Part shown: positions 1 to 7,127 of the stretch, piece by piece | Position numbering within the stretch: position 1 is the first letter of the stretch | Layout of the letters: each line of letters begins with the position of its first letter | Assembly: GCA_041629655.1 (NCBI GenBank) | Contig: JBFKMV010000120.1 | Coordinates: 1-15,705 of the forward strand | DNA length: 15,705 bases | From: JBFKMV01 sp041629655 | GTDB lineage: Bacteria; Acidobacteriota; Polarisedimenticolia; Polarisedimenticolales; Polarisedimenticolaceae | Direction of reading: 5' to 3' | Translations under genes and position numbers: made by a program | Notes under the pieces: model-generated | Told to the model about the DNA's origin: nothing | What the model saw: only the letters and a program-made list of their open reading frames with translations | Databases searched by the model: none

Positions 1-870
1 GGTCAGGCTGATGAACAGCTTGCTCCAGATCAGCTCGCGCAGGATCAGGATCGACTCCTCCGACTCGTACAGCCGGTGGATGAAGTCCAGCGTTTCCAGC
101 GACAGGTCGATGATCAAGGCGTACAGCAGGAACGAGGCCAGCTTGTTCAGGCACGGCATGTCGAGCGGCTGGCGGCGCATCAACGTCGTCACGTAGTACA
201 GCAGCAACACCAGCGCGATGCCCGAAACGATCGCCGAGAACAGGAACACGATCGGCATCAGCACGCTGCTCCACCACGGGTTGGCCTTGATCGAGCCGAA
301 GATGAAACCGACGTAGCCGTGGAGCAGGAACGCCGACGGAATGCCGATCAGCGTGATCACGTGCACCGTCTTGCGGTCGAAGGCGATCGCCTTCTCCGAC
401 ACGTCGCTCGAGCCCAGCGCGAGCACCCAATACAGCAGCTTCTTCAGGCCCCGCGCCTCCATGCGCCAGCGCACCATGTCCGCCCGGTACTCGAACCAGA
501 TCTCCATCAGCAGCACGACCATCAGGTACCAGGCGTAGACGAACCCGAACATCGCCATCGCCGACTTGAAGTGCGGGGTGAGGAAGATCTGGAACGAGCG
601 CTCCGGGTGCCCGAGGTGCGCCAGCAGCGGCAACGGGGCGACGATCAGGAACGCCAGCGCCGTCAGCATCGCCAGCCGGTAGGTCGGCTCGACCTCCTTG
701 ACCCGGAACACCTTCTCCAGCGAGGCCAGGATGAAGGCGCCGGCGACCAGACCGGTCAGGTAGGGGTAGATCACGACCAACAGGCCCCAGTGCAGCTCGA
801 TCTCGTTCGGGTAGATGAAGCCCGTGACCTGGCTCATGGCCTCGCCGAGGCGTTCCAGCAGCTCGCTCAT
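1..870 (-). CDS. NrfD/PsrC-family quinol-interacting membrane subunit (C-terminus cut by window edge)
   Basis: Integral membrane subunit of the NrfD (polysulfide reductase NrfD) family, which passes electrons between the quinone pool and a periplasmic four-cluster ferredoxin subunit. The frame is open from the ATG at 870-868 to base 1 (290 residues) with no stop, so the C-terminus lies outside. I see seven hydrophobic stretches, at about residues 27-50, 64-86, 100-123, 143-153 (weak), 168-192, 200-230 and 239-264. Family-like features are LGHPER at 86-91 after the second helix and a Trp-Trp pair (199-200) leading into a long Ser/Gly helix. The start lies one base after the stop of the ferredoxin gene, and GAGGTG sits 8 bases upstream. 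Coupling to the FeS and octaheme genes supports an Nrf/Mcc/Psr-like electron-transfer module. The exact pathway cannot be told because no catalytic subunit is visible. Confidence 0.88.
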   Translation of the reverse strand, partial: MSELLERLGEAMSQVTGFIYPNEIELHWGLLVVIYPYLTGLVAGAFILASLEKVFRVKEVEPTYRLAMLTALAFLIVAPLPLLAHLGHPERSFQIFLTPHFKSAMAMFGFVYAWYLMVVLLMEIWFEYRADMVRWRMEARGLKKLLYWVLALGSSDVSEKAIAFDRKTVHVITLIGIPSAFLLHGYVGFIFGSIKANPWWSSVLMPIVFLFSAIVSGIALVLLLYYVTTLMRRQPLDMPCLNKLASFLLYALIIDLSLETLDFIHRLYESEESILILRELIWSKLFISLT

Positions 871-871
871 C

Positions 872-1639
872 TCAGCGCACCTCGCCGTCGAGATTCGAGT
901 AGATCACCTTGGGTTCCGTGTTCAGCTCCGGTTTCAGCACGTGCAGGCTGCCCTGGCGCCGCAGCCGCTCCAGCGGGCTCGAGCGCGCGTAAAGCTCGCC
1001 GAACACGCGGGCCTGGGTCGGACAGACCTCGACGCACGCCGGCTGCAGGCCCTGCTTGATCCGGTGGTAGCAGAACGTGCACTTGTCGGCGACGTGCGTC
1101 CGCGGGTCGAGGTAACGCGCGCCGTAGGGACAGGCCTGGATGCAGTAGCGGCAACCGATGCAGTAGTCGTCGTCCACCAGCACCACGCCCTCGGGCGACT
1201 TGTAGGTCGCGCCGACCGGGCAGACCTGCACGCAGGGCGGGTTGTCGCACTGGTTGCACAGCTTGGGCACGAAGAAGCTGCGCACCACGTCGGCCTTCTC
1301 GTCCAGGGGGGGAAATCCCCGGATGCCGCCGTCCGGGCTGTCGACGGTCGCGTGGCCGCGCCGGTCGACGGCGTAACGCTCGACCCAGGTGCGATAGAAG
1401 AACGGCTCGCGCGGGACGTCGTTCTCGTCCTTGCAGGCCTGGACGCACAACCCGCAGCCGATGCAGCGGTCGACCTGGATGCCCATCGCGTAGTAGTGGC
1501 CGTCCTCGGCGGCCCCCTCGCCGGCCGCGTCGTCGTGGGCCCGTGCCGGGGTCGCGAACGGACCGGCCACGCCCAGCAGCAGCACCGAGCACGGCAGCAA
1601 CCCCTCCAGGAACTCCCTGCGGTCGTAGTCCTTGCTCAT
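872..1639 (-). CDS. Tat-exported 4x[4Fe-4S] ferredoxin-type electron transfer subunit (NrfC/DsrO-like)
   Basis: 255-residue iron-sulfur subunit expected to pass electrons between the NrfD-like membrane protein and the periplasmic cytochrome. The N-terminus has a twin-arginine motif, DRREFLEG (Arg7-Arg8), then a hydrophobic stretch and a likely signal peptidase site after ARA (about residue 34), so the folded protein should be exported by Tat. Sixteen cysteines form four cluster motifs: 59/62/65/69, 128/131/136/140, 160/163/166/170 and 187/190/202/206. The fourth has the longer spacing typical of NrfC, DmsB and TtrB-type proteins. The ATG at 1639-1637 overlaps the TGA of the cytochrome gene by 4 bases (ATGA) and has GGAGG just upstream. 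The frame is open further upstream, but this start fits the signal peptide and the ribosome binding site. Cys17 in the leader is not a convincing lipobox because proline precedes it. Confidence 0.93.
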   Translation of the reverse strand: MSKDYDRREFLEGLLPCSVLLLGVAGPFATPARAHDDAAGEGAAEDGHYYAMGIQVDRCIGCGLCVQACKDENDVPREPFFYRTWVERYAVDRRGHATVDSPDGGIRGFPPLDEKADVVRSFFVPKLCNQCDNPPCVQVCPVGATYKSPEGVVLVDDDYCIGCRYCIQACPYGARYLDPRTHVADKCTFCYHRIKQGLQPACVEVCPTQARVFGELYARSSPLERLRRQGSLHVLKPELNTEPKVIYSNLDGEVR

Positions 1640-2382
1640 CGACTGCCCTCCGGGCTGTGCGGGTAGTGGCACTGCCAGCACAGGTAGCGTTCGCCGTGGC
1701 TCGCCATGTCGACGCGCGGGATCTCGGCGGACACCGCCGCGCCGCCGGCGTGACACTGCCCGCAGAATTCCCGCTGCGTCGGTTTCTTGGGCAGGTAGGC
1801 GCGCGGGTTCTCGCGGTGCTGCGCGGGGGCCTCGTGGCAGGTCTCGCAATCCAGCGACCAGTGGTGCGATACCGACTTCATGCGGTAGATCGCCGCGTGG
1901 CAGGCCGAGCACTCGCCCGGCACCTCGGGCGGCGTCGGGTCGTGCGGGTCGTGGCATTCCACGCAGGCCTGCAGCGGGTTGTGCAGGCGCTCGATGATCT
2001 GCGGAAACCCGGTCGGGCGCGCGGTGAGATAGTCGTGACAGCGCAGGCAGGCCGTCCGGCCCGCCGGCACCTGGGGCGCGTGCGACGTGGGATCGTTGGC
2101 GTGGTCCGCGGCGGGGCCGTGGCAGCCCTCGCAGGTCAGCCCGTGATGGTACGAGGCCGCCTTCACCTCGGCCTCGTCGACGTGGCACTCCGCGCACAGG
2201 GCTAGCCCGCCGTAGCGCGGCTCCTGCGCGGCGTTGACCTCGAGCGATGCCGCGCGATAGTGCCCGAGGTCGCCGAACGTCTCGGGCACGAAACGCGAAC
2301 GAACCATCAGCAGCACGATTACCGCGACGACCGCGACGAACGCGAGCCGCACGATGGGTCCTGGCAATAGGCCGATCTTCAT
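1636..2382 (-). CDS. Membrane-anchored octaheme c-type cytochrome
   Basis: 248-residue c-type cytochrome with eight CxxCH heme motifs, starting at Cys63, 84, 112, 140, 158, 179, 207 and 235. Each is CxxCH; there is no CxxCK and no wide-spaced heme motif like that of MccA. An uncleaved hydrophobic helix at about residues 10-27 with Arg28 and Arg30 after it should anchor the protein with the heme domain in the periplasm. Additional histidines (for example His79-80, 94, 101, 134, 147, 173-174, 189, 229, 242) could give bis-His ligation. It heads the operon, where NrfB (pentaheme) would sit in nrfABCD systems, so an electron-carrier role between the FeS/NrfD pair and an unseen terminal enzyme is the simplest inference. 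At about 31 residues per heme it is compact. GGGAG lies 7 bases before the ATG. A catalytic role is not excluded. Confidence 0.92.
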   Translation of the reverse strand: MKIGLLPGPIVRLAFVAVVAVIVLLMVRSRFVPETFGDLGHYRAASLEVNAAQEPRYGGLALCAECHVDEAEVKAASYHHGLTCEGCHGPAADHANDPTSHAPQVPAGRTACLRCHDYLTARPTGFPQIIERLHNPLQACVECHDPHDPTPPEVPGECSACHAAIYRMKSVSHHWSLDCETCHEAPAQHRENPRAYLPKKPTQREFCGQCHAGGAAVSAEIPRVDMASHGERYLCWQCHYPHSPEGSR

Positions 2383-2393
2383 ACGGGCTCTCC

Positions 2394-2405
2394 CGGTTCG
2401 AACCG
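2394..2405. repeat. 12-bp perfect palindrome upstream of the octaheme gene
   Basis: CGGTTCGAACCG reads the same on both strands. It ends 11 bases before the cytochrome start codon, and its last base is also the first base of that gene's GGGAG. It could be an operator for a dimeric regulator or a small hairpin that affects translation. I cannot assign a regulator. The TTCGAAC core resembles a tRNA T-loop, but the flanks do not form a T-arm. Confidence 0.35.
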
Positions 2406-2437
2406 CCGCAAGGATAGTGAAACGTGAGACCGTGGGC

Positions 2438-2462
2438 CCTCCGAAGGGGCTTCCCTCGGAGG
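2438..2462. repeat. Inverted repeat in the divergent intergenic region
   Basis: Arms CCTCCGA (2438-2444) and TCGGAGG (2456-2462) enclose an 11-base spacer that can itself partly pair (GAAG with CTTC). It sits midway between the divergent octaheme operon and the PrsW gene. No T-tract follows on either strand, so it is not a clear intrinsic terminator. An operator or an mRNA leader hairpin is possible. Nothing else in 2383-2535 is convincing: the -10-like hexamers there lack good -35 partners. Confidence 0.3.
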
Positions 2463-2535
2463 ACTAAAACCGTCGACAATCTCCACTAGCGAAGGGCGAC
2501 TGGCCCGGAGGATCGGAAAGAGCGAGATTGACCGG

Positions 2536-3252
2536 ATGAGTCTCGACGGTTCGACATGGGTCTGGCTGCGCGGCGTCGGGCTCGTCGCCGGGGCGGCGCT
2601 GTTCTGGCTGGCCTACTTCGACCTCAAGGACTCGTTGCGCAAGGAGCCCCGACGGCTGCTGGTGCTGGCGTTCCTGCTCGGCGCCGCGGCGGCCGCGGCG
2701 GCGCTCGGCGGATACCGCGTCGCGGAGCTCGCCGGCGTGCCGGACCAGCCGGGCCGGAGCTGGGGCGCGATCCTGCTCTACACCTTCGGCGTCGTCGGCC
2801 CGCTCGAGGAAGGCGCCAAGTACCTGGTGGCCGTGGCGATCGTGTTCCGCTGGCGCGAGTTCGACGAGCCGATCGACGGCCTGGTCTACGCCGCGGCGAT
2901 CGCGATCGGCTTCGCCTCGGTGGAGACCCTGCTCTACGCGCCGTACCTCGGTCCCGCGGAGACGCTGGCGCGCGCCGTCGCCTCGCCCCTGACCCACTCG
3001 CTGTTCGCCGTGGTGTGGGGCCTCGGCATCGGCCGGGCCAGGTTCGTGGCGCGCGGGCGCGCGGAGCGCCTGGCGTGGCACGGCGGCTCGTTGCTGGCGG
3101 CGATGCTGCTGCACGGGCTCTACGACGCGTTGCTGCTGGCCTGGAACGCCACCTACACGGCGAGCGGGACGATCCTCGTGCTGTGGCTGTTCCTGCTCTG
3201 GCGCGCGCGCGCGGCCCGTTCTCGTATAGTCTCCGCGGGTGGCCGGGGGTGA
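2536..3252 (+). CDS. PrsW-family intramembrane metalloprotease
   Basis: 238-residue polytopic membrane protein of the PrsW family, which cleaves membrane substrates inside the bilayer; in Bacillus PrsW cuts the anti-sigma factor RsiW. Visible family motifs are PLEEGAKYL (Glu91-Glu92 and Lys95, the EExxK motif), a conserved helix ending in FASVETLLY (Glu130), His154 in HSLFAVVWG, and HGLYD (His193 and Asp197, an HxxxD motif), together the expected set of metal-binding or catalytic residues. Hydrophobic segments cover most of the protein. The ATG has only weak purine-rich sequence nearby; the better GGAGGA (2507-2512) is too far upstream and no in-frame start lies closer to it. No anti-sigma factor is visible in the window, so the substrate is unknown. 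The next gene overlaps its end by 14 bases, suggesting one transcript. Confidence 0.85.
   Translation: MSLDGSTWVWLRGVGLVAGAALFWLAYFDLKDSLRKEPRRLLVLAFLLGAAAAAAALGGYRVAELAGVPDQPGRSWGAILLYTFGVVGPLEEGAKYLVAVAIVFRWREFDEPIDGLVYAAAIAIGFASVETLLYAPYLGPAETLARAVASPLTHSLFAVVWGLGIGRARFVARGRAERLAWHGGSLLAAMLLHGLYDALLLAWNATYTASGTILVLWLFLLWRARAARSRIVSAGGRG
3225..3230 (+). promoter_or_regulatory. Possible -10 element for a leaderless MFS mRNA
   Basis: TATAGT lies 8 bases before the GTG start of the first MFS gene, which has no Shine-Dalgarno. That spacing would put transcription initiation at or beside the start codon. There is no recognisable -35, and the site is inside the end of the PrsW gene. Translational coupling to that gene is the competing explanation. 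Confidence 0.25.
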
Positions 3253-4450
3253 GCATCCTCGTCGATGGCGGATTCTCGGGCTGCTGGCGCTGGCCGAGCT
3301 GCTCGGGATGTCGCTGTGGTTCACCGGCAGCGCGGTGGCGCCGCGGCTCGCCGAGGCGTGGAGCCTGGACGCCGCGAGGACCGGCTGGCTGACGACCGCG
3401 GTGCAGCTCGGCTTCGTCGCCGGCACCGCGCTGGCCGCCGCGCTGAACCTGGCCGACGTGTTGCCGGCCCGGCGCTACTTCGTGGCCTCGGTGCTGCTCG
3501 GCGCGGCCTCCAACGCGGCGTTGCTGGTCGTTCCCGGGTACGGGACGGCGCTGGTCTCGCGCTTTCTGACCGGCGCCTTCCTGGCCGGCGTCTATCCGCC
3601 GGCGATGAAGATGATCGCGACCTGGTTCCGCTCCGCGCGCGGCCTGGCGATCGGCACGATCGTGGGGGCGCTGACCGTCGGCAAGGCGACGCCGTACCTG
3701 ATGCGTGCCTTCGAGGGCGCCGGCATCGCGGCGGTGGTGCTCGGCGCGTCCGGCGGTGCGCTGCTCGCCGGCCTGCTGGTGCTGGCCGCGTACCGCGACG
3801 GCCCGTACCCCTTCGAGCGCCGGCCGTTCTCGTGGCGCCTGGTCGGCAGCATCGTCCGGCACCGCCCGACCCGGCTGGCCACGCTGGGCTACCTCGGCCA
3901 CATGTGGGAGCTGTACGCGATGTGGACCTGGATCCCGGCCTTCATCGCGGCCGGGCTCGCCGAGCGCGCGGCGGCGACCGGAAGCGCGCCTGCCGCCGGG
4001 CTCGCCGACCTGCTGGCGTTCGGCGCGATCGCGGCGGGAGGGCTGGGCTGCGTGTGGGGCGGCTGGCAGGCCGACCGCATCGGACGCGAGCGACTGGTCA
4101 ACCTGGCCATGGCCGCCAGCGGCGCCTGCGCGCTCCTGATCGGCGTGTTCTTCTCCGCCGAGTGGTGGCTGCTGGCGGTGATCGCGTGGACCTGGGGTTT
4201 CTTCGTGGTCGCCGACTCGGCCCAGTTCAGCACGCTGGTCACCGAGGTGGCACCGCGCCACGCCGTGGGGACCGCGCTGACGCTCCAGACCTCGGTCGGG
4301 TTCTTGCTGACGATGATCACGATCCAGCTCGTCCCCGAGCTGGTCGGCTTCGCCGGCTGGCGCTGGTCGTTCGCCGTGCTGGCCCTCGGTCCGGCGGCGG
4401 GGATCGTCGCGATCCGGCGGTTGGAGCGCGAACGGGAAGGAACGCGGTGA
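3239..4450 (+). CDS. Major facilitator superfamily transporter
   Basis: 403-residue MFS transporter with about 12 hydrophobic helices in two halves. Recognisable features are a first helix with GMSLWFTGSAV, the segment RFLTGAFLAGVYPP followed by a Trp-Phe-Arg stretch at the end of helix 4, and the inter-domain loop GGWQADRIGRE, a variant of the MFS motif A (GxxxDRxGR/K). The substrate cannot be told from sequence. The GTG start at 3239 is the only plausible one: an in-frame TAG lies at 3227-3229 and the first helix follows closely. It overlaps the PrsW gene by 14 bases with no Shine-Dalgarno, so it is either coupled or leaderless. Its stop overlaps the next start (GTGA). Confidence 0.88.
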   Translation: MAGGEHPRRWRILGLLALAELLGMSLWFTGSAVAPRLAEAWSLDAARTGWLTTAVQLGFVAGTALAAALNLADVLPARRYFVASVLLGAASNAALLVVPGYGTALVSRFLTGAFLAGVYPPAMKMIATWFRSARGLAIGTIVGALTVGKATPYLMRAFEGAGIAAVVLGASGGALLAGLLVLAAYRDGPYPFERRPFSWRLVGSIVRHRPTRLATLGYLGHMWELYAMWTWIPAFIAAGLAERAAATGSAPAAGLADLLAFGAIAAGGLGCVWGGWQADRIGRERLVNLAMAASGACALLIGVFFSAEWWLLAVIAWTWGFFVVADSAQFSTLVTEVAPRHAVGTALTLQTSVGFLLTMITIQLVPELVGFAGWRWSFAVLALGPAAGIVAIRRLEREREGTR

Positions 4451-5799
4451 GCACGGCGACGCAGGCTGACGACCGCAGCGCGCGGCGGCTGGCCCGGGAG
4501 GGGCTGTTCCAGTCGCTGGCCCAGGGCCTGTCGGAGAGCTATCTCAGCGCCTTCGCGCTGTTCCTGGGCGCCGGCGGGCCGGTGCTGGGGCTGGTCTCGG
4601 CGCTGCCCACCGCGTCCACGGCGCTGGCGCAGTCGGTCGCCGGCCGGCTGGCCGCGACGCGGCGCTCGTTGCGGACGCTGGTCGCGCGCGCCTGGTCGAG
4701 CCAGGCCGCGGCGCTGGCCGCGATCGGACTGTGCGTGCTGCTGCCGCCGTCGCTCGCCATCGCCGGGCTGTGCCTGCTACTGCTCGTCGGCTGGGGCGCC
4801 GCCGGTCTCGCGGTGCCGGCCTGGATGACGCTGGTCTCGGACCGCGTGCCGCGGGAACGGCTGGGGTGGTTCTTCGGCCTGCGCGGCGCGGCGCAGCAGG
4901 CGGGCGTGCTGGTGGCGATCGTGGCCGGGGGCATGCTGCTGTGGGCGCTGCGGCGGCAGGACCTGGAGGGCTTCGGTTTCGCGGTGCTGTTCCTCGCGGC
5001 GGCCACGGCCCGCTTCGCCGGCAGCGCGATGCTGCGCGGGGTCGCCGACTCCGCGCGGACGGCGGCGGCGCCGCGCTCCCGGATCCGCGACGCGCTGGGC
5101 TCGTCGGCGCGCTTCCGGCGGCTGGCGATCTACCTGTGGCTGCTGCACCTCGGGACCCACGCGGCCACCCCGTTCTTCGTTCCCTACATGCTGGCCGAGC
5201 TGCGGCTGTCGTACGCGCAGATCGGCTTGCTGCTGGCGGTGCCGGCCGCGGTCAAGATCGGCACGATCCGTTTCTGGGGCCGCCTGGCCGACCGGGTGGG
5301 GCCGGGCCCGCTGCTGCGCCTGGCGGGCTGGCTGGTGGTGCCGGTCCCCGCGCTGTGGGTCGTGTCGGGAAGCCCGTGGTGGATCCTGGCCTGCCAGGTC
5401 TTCTCGGGGTTGGTCTGGGGCGCATTCGAGGTCGCGCAGGCCTCGGCGCTGCTCCAGACCACGCGCGGCCGCGCGGGTGCGGTCGCCGCGTTCCACCTCG
5501 TCGACGGCGCCGCGATCCTCGCCGGGTCGCTGATCGGGGGGCTCGTGGTGCGGTTCGGCGTCCCGGTCGCCGGGTCGGGCTACCTGGCAGCGATGGTGGC
5601 TTCGGCATTGTTGCGCGCCGTGCCGTCCGCGCTGCTGCTGTGGCGCGTGCGCGGGATCGGGCGACCGATGTGGTCGCACCTCCGCATCCCGCTGCGGCTG
5701 TGGTCGGTTCGCCCGACGCGCGGGATGTCGCTCCGCGCCTGGGGGGAGCCGCCCGACGACGAGGGCGGCCCCGGCCCCACGCCGCTCAGCGGACCGTGA
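4447..5799 (+). CDS. Second MFS-type transporter
   Basis: 450-residue MFS-like membrane protein starting at GTG 4447, which overlaps the previous stop by 4 bases (GTGA). GGAAGGA about 5 bases upstream serves as ribosome binding site. Features include the N-terminal GLFQSLAQGLSESYLSAF stretch, the loop WGRLADRVG (motif-A-like, GxxxDRxG) near the middle and several long hydrophobic helices. It is not closely similar to the adjacent MFS protein by eye, so a recent tandem duplication is unlikely. A charged, proline- and glycine-rich tail of about 50 residues follows the last helix. The 3' end overlaps the convergent gene on the other strand by 14 bases. The substrate is unknown; it could be an efflux or uptake carrier. 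Confidence 0.83.
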   Translation: MSTATQADDRSARRLAREGLFQSLAQGLSESYLSAFALFLGAGGPVLGLVSALPTASTALAQSVAGRLAATRRSLRTLVARAWSSQAAALAAIGLCVLLPPSLAIAGLCLLLLVGWGAAGLAVPAWMTLVSDRVPRERLGWFFGLRGAAQQAGVLVAIVAGGMLLWALRRQDLEGFGFAVLFLAAATARFAGSAMLRGVADSARTAAAPRSRIRDALGSSARFRRLAIYLWLLHLGTHAATPFFVPYMLAELRLSYAQIGLLLAVPAAVKIGTIRFWGRLADRVGPGPLLRLAGWLVVPVPALWVVSGSPWWILACQVFSGLVWGAFEVAQASALLQTTRGRAGAVAAFHLVDGAAILAGSLIGGLVVRFGVPVAGSGYLAAMVASALLRAVPSALLLWRVRGIGRPMWSHLRIPLRLWSVRPTRGMSLRAWGEPPDDEGGPGPTPLSGP

Positions 5800-7081
5800 A
5801 TCGCGTCGGCAGGATCAGTCCGGACTGCTCGGGCCACGAGATCTCGCGGCTGAACGCTACCGACATTGCGCCGTCGGGCGAGGTCTCGTAGAGCCAGCGG
5901 TCGGCGGGACACACCGCGGAGGGCAGCTCCTCCGGCGCCGCCGCCGGGTCGTCCAGCGCCAGCACGTGCCCGGTCAGCTCGAGATCCAGCTCGAGCCGCC
6001 GCATGCGGTCCACCGCGTTGGTCAGGTTCGGCACCAACGAGTCGCCGACGATGTTCCAGCGCGGCACCTCGACGTTCAGGTCCGCGCCCTGGGCGGCGAG
6101 GTCGCTGTCGCACAGCACCTCCAGCCCGGTCAGGTTGGCCAGCCGCTCCCGGTACTCGTCGCTGACCTGGGCGAGACAGTAGCGGTAGTACGGTTTGGCC
6201 ACCGTGGCCAGCACCCGCTGCGTCATGCCCCCTGATTCCAGGTCCTCGCTGCCGTCGAGCTGGGACCAGACCCAGCCCTCCATGCGCAGCGCGGTCATGA
6301 ACGAGTCCCGGAAGTCGTGCTCGCCGAGCCGCGAGCGCCACACCGCGGGGACGTCGCCGAGTTGGCGCAACGCGCCCGCGTGCATCCGCGCGATCGCCAT
6401 CGAGACCAGCTGCTCGATCAGGGTCGGATCCTCGCGCAGCGCGACGTTGAGCCGCCACCCCGCCTCGAGGTCCTCGAGCGCCGTCGTCGCGTCGCCGCGC
6501 GCGGCGCGCGCCAGGGCATCCGCCAGCAGCACCCGCTGCAGCTCGAGGTGCCCGAGCAGGTTCGGGATCGGCGCGGCGAACAGCCGCTCCAGCTCCATCT
6601 CCCAGCGCGGGGTCGGGCTCGACAGCAGGTGCCGGCGGACTGCGTCGAGGTCGTCGCGACGCTCGTCGAGGAACGCCGTGACCGCGGGCGGGGCCGGCGC
6701 GACGCCGCGGGCGGCCCGGTCGAGCTGCTCGTCGAGCCAGCGTCGCAGCTCCACCCTGACCTCGCCGTACCGTTTCTGCGCCGCCTCGTCCGGCCGCGTG
6801 CGGTCCTCGAACGCCCGCGGCGCGATGTTGATCCCGACGCCGGCGCTCAGTCGCTCCAGCTCCAGGGCGGCCGCGTTGGCCTCGCGCTTGGGGAACCGCG
6901 CCAGGATCGCTTCCCGCGTCCCCAGCGTTTCGACCCAGCGTTCGCTGACCGTCTCGGTCTTGGCCGCGGCGGCCCACCACAGCGCGGCGAAGACGATCAG
7001 CAGCAGGACCAGCACCACGACCAGGATCAGCAGGATCGCGACGGCACCGCGGTCCCCGGACGGCGGGGGGTATCCGCTCAT
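5786..7081 (-). CDS. Single-pass membrane protein of unknown function, co-transcribed with the Ser/Thr kinase
   Basis: 431-residue protein that I cannot place in a named family. A short N-terminal segment is followed by one strongly hydrophobic helix (about residues 13-36); the remaining nearly 400 residues are probably extracytoplasmic. The domain is rich in Leu, Ala, Arg and Asp, with amphipathic helices at about 100-125, 140-155 and 175-245, the last resembling helical repeats. The C-terminal third is more strand-like and ends in a Trp-rich segment. Cysteines are at 302, 324 and 391. It has a near-ideal AAGGAGAT 6 bases before the ATG and starts 46 bases after the stop of the upstream kinase gene, so both are likely on one mRNA. 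Working with the kinase is inference from position only. I see no catalytic motif. Confidence 0.78.
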   Translation of the reverse strand: MSGYPPPSGDRGAVAILLILVVVLVLLLIVFAALWWAAAAKTETVSERWVETLGTREAILARFPKREANAAALELERLSAGVGINIAPRAFEDRTRPDEAAQKRYGEVRVELRRWLDEQLDRAARGVAPAPPAVTAFLDERRDDLDAVRRHLLSSPTPRWEMELERLFAAPIPNLLGHLELQRVLLADALARAARGDATTALEDLEAGWRLNVALREDPTLIEQLVSMAIARMHAGALRQLGDVPAVWRSRLGEHDFRDSFMTALRMEGWVWSQLDGSEDLESGGMTQRVLATVAKPYYRYCLAQVSDEYRERLANLTGLEVLCDSDLAAQGADLNVEVPRWNIVGDSLVPNLTNAVDRMRRLELDLELTGHVLALDDPAAAPEELPSAVCPADRWLYETSPDGAMSVAFSREISWPEQSGLILPTRFTVR

Positions 7082-7127
7082 CGGGATCTCCTTTTTCGGG
7101 AAGATACGGACGCGGAGCGGCCGGCGT

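Noticed and set aside
2390..2410. tRNA T-loop-like TTCGAAC
   Set aside because: The flanking bases do not form a 5-bp T-stem on either strand, and no acceptor or anticodon arm is present.
872..2479. N-terminal extension of the ferredoxin gene over the cytochrome gene
   Set aside because: The extension is an Arg-rich out-of-frame reading of the cytochrome gene. The twin-arginine leader begins at the ATG at 1639.
3265..5799. Single 844-residue reading in the frame of the second MFS gene
   Set aside because: The first ~390 residues are an Arg-rich shadow of the first MFS gene. The real protein starts at the GTG at 4447 with its own ribosome binding site.
5816..5827. 12-bp palindrome CAGTCCGGACTG just after the MFS stop
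   Set aside because: It lies inside the convergent gene's coding region, has no loop or T-tract, and is expected by chance in GC-rich coding DNA.
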